From: Nonomuraea jabiensis
GTDB lineage: Bacteria > Actinomycetota > Actinomycetes > Streptosporangiales > Streptosporangiaceae
DNA: 64,000 nt
Assembly: GCF_014204795.1 (NCBI RefSeq)
Contig: NZ_JACHMB010000001.1
Span: forward strand, 186,001 to 250,000
Reading direction: 5' to 3'
This document shows, one piece after another, positions 34,411-44,001 of the stretch. Within the stretch, counting starts at the first letter, position 1. Each line of letters opens with the position of its first letter. The notes below the pieces were generated by a model. The model was not told where the DNA came from, ran no database searches, and saw only the letters and a list, made by a program, of their open reading frames with translations. Made by a program: the position numbers and the translations under genes.

Positions 34411-36192
34411 GTGGACACCGACGACCGCGCAGGGCGGCCCGGCAGCGACCGAGACGACCTGCGACAGCAGGTCCTGGACCTGGTTGCACCATTGACCACC
34501 AGATTCAGCGCGGGCGGGGGGCGGCTGCGGCTGGGGTTCAACACGGCGCACTACGACCAGGCCGCCTCCGAGCTGGAAGCGTTTGCGCGCCCGCTGTGGG
34601 GGCTGGCGCCGCTGGCGGCCGGCGGCGGGGCCTTCGACCACTGGGACCTCTGGCGCGCCGGGCTCGCCGCCGGGACCGACCCCGAGCACCCCGACTACTG
34701 GGGCGCGGCCTTCGACCGCAACCAGCGGCTGGTCGAGACCGCCGCCATCGGCCTGGCGCTCGCGCTGGTCCCCGAACAGGTCTGGGACCCGCTGACCGGC
34801 CCGCAGCGCGACACGGTGGCCGCCTGGCTGCGGCACGCGGTCACCGTGGAGCCCAACGACAACAACTGGCTGTTCTTCCCGGTCATGGTCGGACTCGGGC
34901 TCGACCGCGTCGGCGTCGCCCACGACCGCGACGCCAACACGGCCCGGCTCGACCGGCTGGAGGAGTTCGACCTCGGGCGCGGGTGGTACACCGACGGGCC
35001 CAAGTGGCAGCGCGACTACTACATCCCGTTCGCCATGCACTACTACGGCCTCATCTACGCGGCGCTCGGCGACGACCAGGCCAGGGCGGGGCGCTTCCGC
35101 GAGCGGGCCGCGGCCTTCGCCCACGACTTCCAGCACTGGTTCACCAGCGAGGGGGTCGCCGTCCCGTTCGGCAGGAGCCTGACCTACCGCTTCGCGCAGT
35201 CGGCGTTCTGGGGGGCGCTGGCCTTCGCCGGGGTCGAGGCGCTGCCCTGGGAGGTGACCAAGGGCCACCTGCTGCGGAACCTGCGCTGGTGGGGCCGGCA
35301 GCCCATCCGCGACACCGCCGGCCTGCTCACCATCGGCTACGGCTATCCCCAGCCGCACCTGGCCGAGCAGTACAACGCGCCCGGCTCGCCGTACTGGGCC
35401 ATGAAGGCGTTCCTGCCGCTCGCCCTGCCGGCCGAGCACCCGTTCTGGGCCGCGAAGGAGGCCGACGCGCCGCCGCTGCCCGAGGTCAGCACCCAGCCGG
35501 AGGCGGGCGTGGCGCTGCTGCGCTGCGAGGAGGGACGGCACGTGGTGCTGCTGAGCGCGGGGCAGCACGCCCCGTGGATGCGGCACGGCGCGGCCAAGTA
35601 CGCCAAGTTCGCCTACTCCACGCGGTTCGGCTTCAGCGTGCCCGCCGGGACGCTGGGCCTCGAACAGGGCGCCTTCGACAGCACGCTGGCGCTCAGCGAG
35701 GACGGCGAGCACTGGCGGCCGTGCGAGCTGCCGTACGACGTCTCCGCCTCCGACGGGGTGCTGCATTCCCACTGGGCGCCCTGGGACGACGTGGAGATCG
35801 AGACCTGGCTGGTGGCGCTGCCCCCGTGGCACGTGCGGGTGCACCGGATCAGGACCGGGCGGGCGCTGCGCACGGCCGAGGGCGCCTTCGCCGTCGACCG
35901 GGACCTGCCGCCGGCCCGGGTCGACACCGGCCCCGGACGGGCCAGGCTCGACTCGCCGAACGGCCTGTGCCTGATCGAGGACCTGTCCGGCGGGCGGGAG
36001 GGCGTCCTCGTCACGGCCCTGCCCGGCACCAACGTGTTCGCCCCGCGCACCACGATCCCCACGCTGACGGGCGAGCTGCCGCCCGGCGAGCACCTGCTGG
36101 CCTGCGCGGTCATCGGCCTGGAGGCGACGGAGGGCGGCGAGTGGCCGGCGCCTCCCACGTGGGACGCCGTCGAGCCGCTGCTCGGCACCTGA
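34411..36192 (+). CDS. DUF2264 family protein
   Basis: A 593-residue soluble protein of the DUF2264 family. The segments FDHWDLWRAGLAAGTDPEHPDYWG, NDNNWLFFPVMVGLGL and DRLEEFDLGRGWYTDGP are in the order known for these proteins. The first two thirds look like an (alpha/alpha)6 toroid as in unsaturated glucuronyl or rhamnogalacturonyl hydrolases. The last third is beta-rich. The family occurs in pectin- and rhamnogalacturonan-type utilisation loci, so a glycoside hydrolase or lyase-assisting role is plausible but not proven. GTG 34411 has GGAGGAGA upstream. It is under the LacI operator at 34379. Confidence 0.85.
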   Translation: MDTDDRAGRPGSDRDDLRQQVLDLVAPLTTRFSAGGGRLRLGFNTAHYDQAASELEAFARPLWGLAPLAAGGGAFDHWDLWRAGLAAGTDPEHPDYWGAAFDRNQRLVETAAIGLALALVPEQVWDPLTGPQRDTVAAWLRHAVTVEPNDNNWLFFPVMVGLGLDRVGVAHDRDANTARLDRLEEFDLGRGWYTDGPKWQRDYYIPFAMHYYGLIYAALGDDQARAGRFRERAAAFAHDFQHWFTSEGVAVPFGRSLTYRFAQSAFWGALAFAGVEALPWEVTKGHLLRNLRWWGRQPIRDTAGLLTIGYGYPQPHLAEQYNAPGSPYWAMKAFLPLALPAEHPFWAAKEADAPPLPEVSTQPEAGVALLRCEEGRHVVLLSAGQHAPWMRHGAAKYAKFAYSTRFGFSVPAGTLGLEQGAFDSTLALSEDGEHWRPCELPYDVSASDGVLHSHWAPWDDVEIETWLVALPPWHVRVHRIRTGRALRTAEGAFAVDRDLPPARVDTGPGRARLDSPNGLCLIEDLSGGREGVLVTALPGTNVFAPRTTIPTLTGELPPGEHLLACAVIGLEATEGGEWPAPPTWDAVEPLLGT

Positions 36193-36210
36193 GCACCGGC
36201 CGCGCGGGTC

Positions 36211-36241
36211 GGGCTCAGGGGCCGAGCGCTCCTGAGCGCCC
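36211..36241. terminator. Hairpin between convergent DUF2264 and LysR genes
   Basis: ctcagg (36214-36219) pairs with cctgag (36231-36236), extended by gggc/gcccc-type pairing with a bulge. It lies in the 66-base gap between the two stops. Confidence 0.45.
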
Positions 36242-36258
36242 GGCCGCGCGGACCGGGG

Positions 36259-37185
36259 TCACACGGCGATGGGGAGGTCCGCGCGCTGGTGCAGGGCTTC
36301 GGCGGCGTTGATGAGCATGCTCGTCGCATGGCCGAGCAGGGGGTTGGGATCGGTGGCGCGGCACACGGTGAAGACCCTGCGGACCTGGGAGGGGTCGCCG
36401 AGCCGGAACACGCACACGTCGCGCGACTCGATCATCGCCAGCTCCGGCACGATCGCCACCCCGAGCCCCTTGCGTACGAGCTCGAAGGGCAGGTTGTAGT
36501 CGTTGGTGCGGAACAGTACGTCGGGGTCGAAGCCGCTGGCCGCGCAGATGTGCGACAGGTTGAGTGAGGCGTCCATCCCCTCGGTGTAGGAGATCCACCG
36601 TTCGGCCGAGAGCTCGCCGAACTGGATGCGCTTGCGGGCGGCCAGCCGGTGGCCGGTCGGCACGAGCACGTAGAGCGGCTCTTCCATGATCAACGTCATG
36701 GTCAGGTCCTTCGGCCAGTTGTGCGGCACCATGCCGTACTCGAAGACCACGGCCAGGTCGAGCCGCCCCTCGTTCACGGCCGGAATGGTCCGGTGCGGAT
36801 CGCCTTCCTCGTAGCGGATGTCCACGTTGGGCCGGTCGCGCAGGAACTCGGCCAGCACGGCGGGCACCAGCCGGAATCCGGCGGACCAGAAGCTGCCGAG
36901 CCGCAGCCGGCCCCGGTGGGTGGTGGCGAAGGAACGCATCTCCTCCTCCGCCGCCTCCAGGTCGGCCAGCAGCCGGGCGGCCTTGCGAGCCAGCTCGGCG
37001 CCCGCCGCGGTGGGCCGGATGCTGCGCGGCAGGCGCTCGAACAGCTGGACGCCCAGGGTCCGCTCCAGCGAGGAGACCTGCTGCGAGATGGCCGACGGGG
37101 TGAACCCGAGGCGCTTGGCGGCGGTCCGGAGCGAACCGGTGGCGACCACCTCACGGATCGCCTGAAGCTGGGCGGGAGTAAGCAT
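36259..37185 (-). CDS. LysR-family transcriptional regulator
   Basis: 308 residues. The N-terminal winged helix LQAIREVVATGSLRTAAKRLGFTPSAISQQVSSLE is followed by LERTLGVQLFERLPRSIRPTAAGAEL. The C-terminal co-inducer domain runs from RLRLGSFWSAGF to the end. It is divergent from the amino-acid ABC importer operon across 233 bases, the usual arrangement for a LysR regulator of its neighbour. A ccaatattgg palindrome at 37360-37369 in that gap is a candidate binding site. Confidence 0.92.
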   Translation of the reverse strand: MLTPAQLQAIREVVATGSLRTAAKRLGFTPSAISQQVSSLERTLGVQLFERLPRSIRPTAAGAELARKAARLLADLEAAEEEMRSFATTHRGRLRLGSFWSAGFRLVPAVLAEFLRDRPNVDIRYEEGDPHRTIPAVNEGRLDLAVVFEYGMVPHNWPKDLTMTLIMEEPLYVLVPTGHRLAARKRIQFGELSAERWISYTEGMDASLNLSHICAASGFDPDVLFRTNDYNLPFELVRKGLGVAIVPELAMIESRDVCVFRLGDPSQVRRVFTVCRATDPNPLLGHATSMLINAAEALHQRADLPIAV

Positions 37186-37359
37186 CGGCTCAACTTAACA
37201 GTCGGGCGATAAGCATCACCAGCCCGCGAGCCATCTTGAGGTGGCGCGACCGATCACCTGTGCGGCTAGCTGCGGAGGACGAGAAAGAGAATAAGGACGA
37301 CTGAACAGGATGTGCACCAATGCGCATGCTCGCTTACCTTGTCGTATCCAAACGGACCC

Positions 37360-37369
37360 CCAATATTGG
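37360..37369. promoter_or_regulatory. Palindrome in the LysR/ABC importer divergent region
   Basis: ccaatattgg, 50 bases before the ATG of the solute-binding gene, shares its core with the palindrome at 12921-12932. It fits the position of an activator or repressor site for the importer. Confidence 0.4.
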
Positions 37370-37418
37370 TGTTTACGGAACGTAGTAGTACCAAGCGCGA
37401 GAGGTGGTGTCCTGCGCG

Positions 37419-38306
37419 ATGCGGTTCACCCACGCAGCCGCCGCATTCGGCCTGGCGGGACTCCTGTCCCTGACAGCTTGTTCCGGAGGAGGCGCCTCCC
37501 AGGCGGCCGCCCCGGCACAGCAGAAGAATCAGGAACTGCACGACCTGCTGCCCGACAAGATCAAGAAGAGCGGCATGCTCAACGTGGCCGCGGGCCACAA
37601 CTACCCGCCGCTGGTCTTCCTCGACACCGACAACAAGTCGGTCATCGGCCTCGAACCCGAGCTGATGAAGGCCATCGGCCAGGTGCTCGGCGTCGAAGTG
37701 AGCTTCAGCCAGGCCAGCTTCGACAGCCTCATCGCCGGCGTGCAGGCCCGCCGCTACGACCTGGCCATCCAGGCGATGCTCGACAAGCCGGAACGCCGCG
37801 AGAAGGTCACCTTCGTCGACTACTTCAAGACCAGCAGCTCGCTCCTGGTCCAGGAGAAGGACGCTCAGGCGATCAAGTCGCTCGACGATCTGTGCGGGAA
37901 GACGGCGGCCGTCGAGCAGGGCACCGCCCAGGCCGACGACGCCGAGCAGCAGAAGAAGAAGTGCGCGGACGCGGGCAAGCCGGCGGTCCAGGTGCTGGTC
38001 TTCCCCGACACGGTCGGCTGCCTGCAGGCCGTCTCCACCGGCCGGGCCAACGCCTTCATCGGCGGCACGCCCACCATCACCTACCAGGCCGAGCAGTCCG
38101 GTGGCCGGATGAAGCAGGTGGGCGAGCCCTACCGCTTCCTGCCGTACGGGATCCTCGTCAACAAGGAGGACCAGAACCTCACCAAGGCCGTGCAGCAGGC
38201 GCTGCAGAAGCTGATGGAGAACGGCTCCTACGCCAAGATCCTCGACAAGTGGAAGATGTCGTCGGGCGCCCTCGACAAGGCCGTGATCAACGGCGGCGAG
38301 TCATGA
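37419..38306 (+). CDS. Polar amino-acid ABC transporter substrate-binding lipoprotein
   Basis: A 295-residue lipoprotein. The lipobox LLSLTAC gives Cys21. The mature protein shows the family 3 binding fold ([54 protein letters not shown]). ATG 37419 is preferred over the in-frame GTG 37404 because GAGGTGG lies just upstream. It is the first gene of a four-gene operon with two ATGA overlaps. The substrate is probably an amino acid or derivative handled by the flavoenzyme at the operon end. Confidence 0.92.
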   Translation: MRFTHAAAAFGLAGLLSLTACSGGGASQAAAPAQQKNQELHDLLPDKIKKSGMLNVAAGHNYPPLVFLDTDNKSVIGLEPELMKAIGQVLGVEVSFSQASFDSLIAGVQARRYDLAIQAMLDKPERREKVTFVDYFKTSSSLLVQEKDAQAIKSLDDLCGKTAAVEQGTAQADDAEQQKKKCADAGKPAVQVLVFPDTVGCLQAVSTGRANAFIGGTPTITYQAEQSGGRMKQVGEPYRFLPYGILVNKEDQNLTKAVQQALQKLMENGSYAKILDKWKMSSGALDKAVINGGES

Positions 38307-39154
38307 CCACGACCGGGCAGAGCGCACCCCCGGCGCCACGGGAGCGGATCCAGGCCGTCCCGCTCCGCCATCCGGGGCGCTGGCTGGGCGCGGCCGTCCT
38401 CGGCTTCCTGGTGATCTTCCTGCTGCAGGGCTGGCTCGCCAACCCGCGCATGGAGTGGGAGGTGGTCGGCGAGTACCTCTTCTCCCCCGCGGTATTGAGC
38501 GGGCTCGGCACCACGCTGCTGCTCACGCTGCTCGCCATGATCGTCGGCGTCGCGGGCGGCATCGTGCTGGCCGTGCTGCGCATGTCGCCCAACCCGTTGC
38601 TGGCGGCGCTGAGCGCGTTCTACATCTGGGTCTTCCGCGGCGTGCCGCTGCTGGTGCAGCTGCTGTTCTGGTACTTCCTGTCCGCGGTGGTGCCGAAGAT
38701 CGGGCTCGGCGTGCCCTGGGGGCCGACGTTCTTCGAGGTCGACACCAACCTGATCATCACCCAGCTCACCGCGGCGGTGCTGGGCCTCGGCCTGCACGAG
38801 GCGGCCTACATGGCCGAGATCGTGCGGGCCGGCATCACCTCCGTCGACCACGGCCAGACGGAGGCGGCCCACGCCCTGGGCCTGACCCGCTTCCAGACCC
38901 TGCGCAAGATCATCCTTCCGCAGGCCATGCGGGTCATCATCCCGCCGACGGGCAACCAGGTGGTCTCCATGCTCAAGACCACCTCCCTCGTCTTCGCCAT
39001 CGCCGTTCCGGAGCTGCTGACCTCGATCCAGGGCATCTACTCCAGGAACTTCCAGCAGGTCGCCCTGCTCACGGTCGCGTGCTTCTGGTACCTGGTGGCC
39101 ACGACCGTCCTGAACGCCGGGCAGCACTACATCGAACGCAGGTTCAGCAGATGA
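38303..39154 (+). CDS. Polar amino-acid ABC transporter permease
   Basis: A 283-residue His/Glu/Gln/Arg/opine-type permease. The N-terminal helix is [15 protein letters not shown]. The conserved segment [19 protein letters not shown] and the EAA loop [29 protein letters not shown] are textbook for this family. The single permease gene suggests a homodimeric channel. The ATG overlaps the previous stop (ATGA), and its own stop overlaps the ATPase start the same way. Confidence 0.93.
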   Translation: MTTTGQSAPPAPRERIQAVPLRHPGRWLGAAVLGFLVIFLLQGWLANPRMEWEVVGEYLFSPAVLSGLGTTLLLTLLAMIVGVAGGIVLAVLRMSPNPLLAALSAFYIWVFRGVPLLVQLLFWYFLSAVVPKIGLGVPWGPTFFEVDTNLIITQLTAAVLGLGLHEAAYMAEIVRAGITSVDHGQTEAAHALGLTRFQTLRKIILPQAMRVIIPPTGNQVVSMLKTTSLVFAIAVPELLTSIQGIYSRNFQQVALLTVACFWYLVATTVLNAGQHYIERRFSR

Positions 39155-39915
39155 CGACCCTCATCCGCGCGGAAGGCGTGCACAAGCGGTTCGGAGCGCT
39201 CGACGTACTCAAAGGCATCGACCTGGAGGTGGCGGAGGGAGAGGTGCTGGCCATGATCGGCCCGTCGGGGTCGGGCAAGTCCACCTTCCTGCGCTGCATC
39301 AACCACCTCGAACGCATCGACGCCGGCCGCCTCTACTTCCGCGACCACCTGATCGGCTACGAGGAGCGCGACGGGAAGGTCTACGAGCTGGCGGACAAGG
39401 CGATCGCCGCCCAGCGGGTGGACATCGGGATGGTCTTCCAGCGCTTCAACCTCTTCCCGCACATGACCGCGCTCGAGAACATCATGATGGCGCCGATCAT
39501 GGTCAAGAAGGAGCCGAAGGCCGAGGTGCGCGAGCGCGCCCACGCCCTGCTGGCCAGAGTGGGGCTGGCCGACAAGGCGAACAGCCGCCCCGACCAGCTG
39601 TCCGGCGGCCAGCAGCAGCGCGTCGCCATCGCCCGCGCCCTGGCGATGCGGCCCGGCCTCATGCTGTTCGACGAGCCGACCTCGGCCCTCGACCCGGAGC
39701 TCGTGGGCGAGGTCCTGGACGTCATGCGCGACCTCGTACGCGAGGACGGCATGACGATGATCATCGTCACCCACGAGATGGGATTCGCCCGCGAGGTGTG
39801 CGACACCATCGTCTTCATGGACGACGGGGTCGTCGTGGAGTCCGGGCCTCCCGCCGCCGTGCTCGGCGACCCCCGGCACGAGCGCACCCGGGCATTCCTC
39901 AGCAAGGTCCTCTGA
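39151..39915 (+). CDS. Polar amino-acid ABC transporter ATP-binding protein
   Basis: A 254-residue ATPase with Walker [10 protein letters not shown] near residue 37, the Q-loop in [12 protein letters not shown], signature LSGGQQQR, Walker [14 protein letters not shown] and the H-loop in [10 protein letters not shown]. These are standard for GlnQ/HisP-type subunits. Translation is coupled to the permease. Confidence 0.95.
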   Translation: MTTLIRAEGVHKRFGALDVLKGIDLEVAEGEVLAMIGPSGSGKSTFLRCINHLERIDAGRLYFRDHLIGYEERDGKVYELADKAIAAQRVDIGMVFQRFNLFPHMTALENIMMAPIMVKKEPKAEVRERAHALLARVGLADKANSRPDQLSGGQQQRVAIARALAMRPGLMLFDEPTSALDPELVGEVLDVMRDLVREDGMTMIIVTHEMGFAREVCDTIVFMDDGVVVESGPPAAVLGDPRHERTRAFLSKVL

Positions 39916-39939
39916 CTCCCTCGAAGGAAAGATATCCAC

Positions 39940-41073
39940 GTGTCCCGCGTCATCGTTCTCGGCGCCGGAGTGCTCGGTGCCTCCGTCGCCTACCACCTGG
40001 CCGTCGCAGGGGCTCAGGTCGTCGTCATCGAGGCCGGCGGCCCCGCCGCCGGAACCTCCAGCGCGACCTTTTCCATGGACGTCACCCACCTGAAGACCCC
40101 GCGCGCCTACTACGAGCTGAACCGCGCCAGCGCCGCCCTGCACGCCACGCTGGCCGAGGAGCTCGGGGGCCTGTCGTGGCGGCACCCCATGCCCGCCATC
40201 CAGTGGGGCGACAGCGAGGAGAGCCAGCGGGGGCTCAGGGAGCGGGCCGTCCGGCTCAAGTCCTGGGGACATCCCTGCCGCATCGCCGACCCGTCCGAGC
40301 TGCGCGAACTCGCCCCCGCCGTCGACCCTGCGGCGTGCACGGCGAGCGAACTCGTGGTCCACGACCAGAGCGCGTGGTACGACGCCCCGCTCTTCGTCCA
40401 GCGCCTGCTCGATCGTGCCGCCACGCTCGGCGCCGACATCAGGTACGGCCTGCGCGCGCAGGCGCTGATCCGCCACGGCGACGCGGTCACCGGTGTCGAG
40501 ACCGGCACGCGGCGCTGGGAGGCCGACTGGGTGGTCAACTGCACCGGCCCGGACGCCGACCGCATCGCGGCCCTGGCCGGCGCCGACCTGCCCATGACCC
40601 GGATCCCCGGGCTGGTGGGCGAGAGCACCCCGGTCCCCGGCCTGCGGCTCGACGCCATCCTGGCCACGCCCGAGGTGGACCTGCGCCCCGCCCCCGGGGA
40701 CCGGATCTGCTCCATCTCCTGGCCCGTGGACGCGCTGCTGCCCGGCCAGAGCGACGACGCCCTGGCCGAACGGCTGCACGCCGGCGGCCAGCGGGTCCTT
40801 CCCGCGCTGCGCGCCGCCCGGCTGGCCGGCGTACGCCTCGGCGTGCGGCCCGTGCCGGCGGACGGCCTGCCGCTGGCGGGCACGCATCCCGACGTCCCCG
40901 GCCTCTATCACCTCGTCACCCACAGCGGCGTCAACCTGGCACCCGAGCTCGGCCGGCTCGCGGCCCAGGAGATCATCGACGGTGAGGGCGCCGGGCTCGC
41001 CGGATACCGCATCACGCGTGGCGTCGCGGCCTCCGTACAGGACGAGAGCCTGACCCTCATGACCACCCGCTGA
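39940..41073 (+). CDS. FAD-dependent oxidoreductase (D-amino-acid/sarcosine oxidase group)
   Basis: A 377-residue DAO-family flavoenzyme. VIVLGAGVLGASVAYHLAVAG is the FAD dinucleotide fold, VVVIEAGGPAAGTSSA the second FAD contact. The C-terminal GLYHLVTHSGVNLAPELGRLAAQEI closes the cofactor site. Such enzymes oxidise D-amino acids, N-methylated amino acids or imino acids to oxo acids with H2O2. GTG 39940 follows GAAGGAAAG. It lies 24 bases behind the ABC operon, so it likely oxidises the imported compound in the cytoplasm. A strong hairpin ends the transcript. Confidence 0.88.
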   Translation: MSRVIVLGAGVLGASVAYHLAVAGAQVVVIEAGGPAAGTSSATFSMDVTHLKTPRAYYELNRASAALHATLAEELGGLSWRHPMPAIQWGDSEESQRGLRERAVRLKSWGHPCRIADPSELRELAPAVDPAACTASELVVHDQSAWYDAPLFVQRLLDRAATLGADIRYGLRAQALIRHGDAVTGVETGTRRWEADWVVNCTGPDADRIAALAGADLPMTRIPGLVGESTPVPGLRLDAILATPEVDLRPAPGDRICSISWPVDALLPGQSDDALAERLHAGGQRVLPALRAARLAGVRLGVRPVPADGLPLAGTHPDVPGLYHLVTHSGVNLAPELGRLAAQEIIDGEGAGLAGYRITRGVAASVQDESLTLMTTR

Positions 41074-41078
41074 CCCCG

Positions 41079-41111
41079 CCCGAGGCCGCATGCGCAGTGT
41101 GCGGCCTCGGG
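41079..41111. terminator. Hairpin terminator after the flavoenzyme gene
   Basis: cccgaggccgc (41079-41089) pairs with gcggcctcggg (41101-41111) across an 11-base loop, six bases after the stop. It also faces the end of the small secreted protein gene on the other strand. Confidence 0.8.
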
Positions 41112-41126
41112 GGCGGCATCTGGGGG

Positions 41127-41417
41127 TTACCCCAGCACCGCCTCGTCCTCGCAGCGCACCGTGACCAGCGCGAAGAACACGTGCGTACGCGCATCCTGGG
41201 AGACCACCGACTCGAACACGTCGCACGCCGTGAATCCGTGGACGAGCGCGTTCTGCCTGGCGGCGTTCTCGGCGTCAGCGAGCGCCGTGTCCTCCGCGAC
41301 TCCCCTGCCGAAGCCATCGAACAGCGCGCCGCTCTGGGCGTAGGCGGTGGTGGTGACGGTGACGCTCGCGGTGACCAGCGCGGCCGCGACCAGCAGCTTT
41401 TTCATCAGGTACGACAT
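41127..41417 (-). CDS. Small secreted protein
   Basis: A 96-residue protein with an N-terminal signal peptide (MSYLMKKLLVAAALV..., cleavage near AYA-Q at about residue 27). The mature ~69 residues contain two Cys (TACDVF and TVRCED) that could form one disulfide. ATG 41417 has GAGGAG upstream. I do not recognise a family. Length and composition resemble small actinomycete exoproteins of unknown role. Confidence 0.72.
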   Translation of the reverse strand: MSYLMKKLLVAAALVTASVTVTTTAYAQSGALFDGFGRGVAEDTALADAENAARQNALVHGFTACDVFESVVSQDARTHVFFALVTVRCEDEAVLG

Positions 41418-41522
41418 GGGAGCTCCTCATGGCTCATCGGTGGGTCTACACCCGATGGGCGTTCCATCCCGTTCCACGCGCCGACCGAGAAGGACCGCGT
41501 TCGCCCGGAACGCCGTGGGGGC

Positions 41523-42692
41523 CTACTCGGCTTCGGCCGGTGAATCGGCCTCGACGGGCGCCGGCTGGACGGCGAGCTCTCCGTAGGTCCTGATCCGGAC
41601 GGGCGGGAGCGACCGTAGCCGGGCGGGTCTGATTCGTGAGGTGTCGAAGCCGTCGGGCCAGGCGGTGGTCTCGTCGAAGACCACGCGTTTCAGCGAAGCA
41701 CCGGTCAGGACGGCGCCGGTCAGCGTGGCGCCACGGAGGTCGCCGTAGTCCAGGCGCGCGCCGCGCAGGTTCGCGTTCCGCAGGTCGGCCTTGCTCAGGT
41801 CGGTGGCGCGCAGGTCGATGCCCTCGGCGATCACTCCGGTCAGGACCGCGTCGCGCAGGTCGGCCTGGTAGAGGATCGCGTCGGCGAGGACCGCCCCGGC
41901 CAGCCGTACTCCGGTGAGATCCGCGCGAGTCAGGTCGGTGCCGACGAAAGAGGCTTCGGTCAGATCGCTGAAATGGAAGTCCGCGTCGCGCAGCCGTGCG
42001 GAGGCGAGGTCGGCCTTGGGCAGGACCAGGCGGTCGAGGTGGAGCACCTGGTCCCGGACGGTGTCCCGGCGGCCGAGGACAGTCAGTGCCGCGTGGATGT
42101 CCGGGGCGCGCAGGGAGAGGTTGACGGAGGCCGCAGTGGCGGCGTGACGCGCGTGCCGGGTGTCGCGTTGCGGATCGCAGGCTCGGTTGCGGACGAACGC
42201 GGAGAGGATCTCCCCGATGGTCCGGCGGTCGGCCGTGGAGGAGCGGGAGATGCGTTCCAGGGCGTAGATGCCGCCCAGCCGGACGTCCACGCTCGGGTCG
42301 CCCAGATGCGCTATGGCGGCAGCGAAGGACTCGGTCGTCTGCCCGTGCCGGCTGAGCTGGAGCTGGCGCCAGGTGAGATAGGCGCCGATCAGCAGCACCA
42401 GGCCGCCGACGCCCTGGAGCAGGGCGGTGCGGATGTTGTTCACGGCGGTGGCGTAGTCGGCCGGTGGCTTTGCCGTGCCCAGGTCCCATGCGAGCAGGTA
42501 GCGGGGAAGGAAGAGGGCACCGGCCAGGGCGCCGAGTCCCAGGAGCGCGCTGAGGAATAAGGGCCCCGAGATCCGGTACCCCCAGGAGGGGCCGACGCGT
42601 GCGATCTTGTCTGTTCGCACGGGATGTCCGGGCAGAGGAGGCGTGTGATCTTCGATGCTGCCTCTGCCAAGGCCTCCGAATGGCTTCTTCAT
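41523..42692 (-). CDS. Pentapeptide-repeat membrane protein
   Basis: About 389 residues. Two transmembrane helices at about 42-65 and 91-108 precede a helical linker (GQTTESFAAAIAHLGDPSVDVRLGGIYALERI), then a run of A(D/N)LxX pentapeptide repeats from about 245 to 345 forming a right-handed quadrilateral helix. The linker plus pentapeptide layout is a common actinobacterial arrangement of unknown function. The start is uncertain: ATG 42692 begins the natural domain, while an open frame continues upstream to 42791. It is membrane-anchored with the repeats probably in the cytoplasm. Confidence 0.8.
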   Translation of the reverse strand: MKKPFGGLGRGSIEDHTPPLPGHPVRTDKIARVGPSWGYRISGPLFLSALLGLGALAGALFLPRYLLAWDLGTAKPPADYATAVNNIRTALLQGVGGLVLLIGAYLTWRQLQLSRHGQTTESFAAAIAHLGDPSVDVRLGGIYALERISRSSTADRRTIGEILSAFVRNRACDPQRDTRHARHAATAASVNLSLRAPDIHAALTVLGRRDTVRDQVLHLDRLVLPKADLASARLRDADFHFSDLTEASFVGTDLTRADLTGVRLAGAVLADAILYQADLRDAVLTGVIAEGIDLRATDLSKADLRNANLRGARLDYGDLRGATLTGAVLTGASLKRVVFDETTAWPDGFDTSRIRPARLRSLPPVRIRTYGELAVQPAPVEADSPAEAE

Positions 42693-42821
42693 CTGTCCGG
42701 CGACTCTCCGATCGTGCGGCGCGGCTTCGGCCGTTCCGGCCGGCCCGTCACCCGCTACGACTATGGCCACCTTCGCCGCCGACCTCAACACGCCGGCGGC
42801 GGAGCTGGACCCGCACCGGGG

Positions 42822-43430
42822 CTACTGCTCGCCCTGGGACAGGTGGGCCTTGGCGTCGTCGTAGGACGCGTCACCGCTCGCCCCGGCGGGCCGGTAGACC
42901 AGGTACAGCACGCCCGTCTCGAACGTCTCGGACTTGATCAGTTCCAGCGGGACGGAGTTCTCCCCCTCGTCGAACAGGCGCTCGCCCTTGCGTACGGCGA
43001 TCGGGTGCACCAGCAGGTGCAGCTCGTCCAGCAGCCCCGCGGCCAGCAGCTGGCGGACCACCGACACCGAGCCGCTGATGGCGATGCGGCCGCCCTGCTC
43101 CTTCTTCAACGCGGTCACGGCCTCGACCAGGTCACCCTGGAGCAGCTCGGAGTTCCGCCAGGTGAACTCCAGGGGCTGGCGCGACACGACGATCTTCCGC
43201 GCGTCGCCGAGCGACTTCGCGAAGTCCGCGTCCTCGCCGCCCGCGGCCTCCCGCTCCGGCCACGCTCCGGCGAAGCTGTCGTACGTCTTGCGCCCCAGGA
43301 GCAGGGTGTCGGCCGTCTGCGCCGTCACGGCGGCGCCCATCTCGTCGTTGAAGTACGGGAAATGCCACTGGGCCGGCTCCTCCACGACCCCGTCGAGCGA
43401 GATGAACAGGCTTGCAGCGATCGTCCTCAT
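42822..43430 (-). CDS. Dihydrofolate reductase family protein (RibD C-terminal-like)
   Basis: A 202-residue protein beginning RTIAASLFISLDGVVEEP, with LLLGRKTYDSFAGAWP, KIVVSRQPLEF, and GRIAISGSVSVVRQLLAAGLLDELHLLVHPI. This is the RibD C-terminal reductase signature common in actinomycetes. It would use NADPH; the substrate is unknown and classical DHFR activity is unlikely. GGAGG sits six bases before the ATG. Confidence 0.9.
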   Translation of the reverse strand: MRTIAASLFISLDGVVEEPAQWHFPYFNDEMGAAVTAQTADTLLLGRKTYDSFAGAWPEREAAGGEDADFAKSLGDARKIVVSRQPLEFTWRNSELLQGDLVEAVTALKKEQGGRIAISGSVSVVRQLLAAGLLDELHLLVHPIAVRKGERLFDEGENSVPLELIKSETFETGVLYLVYRPAGASGDASYDDAKAHLSQGEQ

Positions 43431-43564
43431 GATGGCCTCCAGGGAAGGGGCGGAGCCGTCCGGCCCAGCCGCTCTGATGTCCTGTAGCCTCGCGGAACCA
43501 CCTTACGGATCTCTTAAGGTCTCCCTTTGGGGAGCGGAAACGGGTGGGCGACCGGCCCCGTCCA

Positions 43565-43849
43565 CTATCCGGACGCCACGACCTCGCCGGACGTGACCTG
43601 AGGAGGGTTCGGAAACAGGGAGGAAAGGCGCTCCCGCACGAAGTCCGCAGCCCTCTTGGTGGATTCCTCGGCTCCGGCTTGATCTTCGAAGACGCTGGTG
43701 GAGAGCATCACCCCGTCCCCGGCGTCCACCCAGAAGTACGCCACGAAGCCGGGGATCGGCTGGATGAGCGGCACGAACTCCTCACTCACCAGGCGTCCGG
43801 CCTCGGCGGGATCGGTGACCCCCTCGTACCGCCGTACCATTGCGTACAT
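43565..43849 (-). CDS. Small dimeric alpha/beta-barrel protein (ABM-like)
   Basis: 94 residues from ATG 43849, with GAGGAGG six bases upstream. The pattern YAMVRRYEGV, then FVPLIQPIPGFVAYFWVDAG, then MLSTSVFEDQAGAEESTKRAADFVRERL is that of the ferredoxin-like fold used by antibiotic-biosynthesis-monooxygenase-type and related dimeric barrels. No cofactor motif is present. A longer frame to 43948 lacks support. Confidence 0.7.
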   Translation of the reverse strand: MYAMVRRYEGVTDPAEAGRLVSEEFVPLIQPIPGFVAYFWVDAGDGVMLSTSVFEDQAGAEESTKRAADFVRERLSSLFPNPPQVTSGEVVASG

Positions 43850-44001
43850 CGCCGACCTCCTCATGGGGGCCAAGATCGCCCCAATGAGGGAGGAACTACC
43901 CTCGTCATGGGCCCTGTGAAGCCAAGGGCCGGTAAGGAATGAGCACACTCAGGATCGCTCGATCGGCGCCCGACGGCCTGACACCTGATGAAGCAGAGAA
44001 G

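Noticed and set aside
41446..42489. A 347-codon minus-strand frame overlapping the pentapeptide-repeat gene.
   Set aside because: Low-complexity Arg/Pro/Gly translation; the overlapping frame shows clear pentapeptide repeats and membrane helices.
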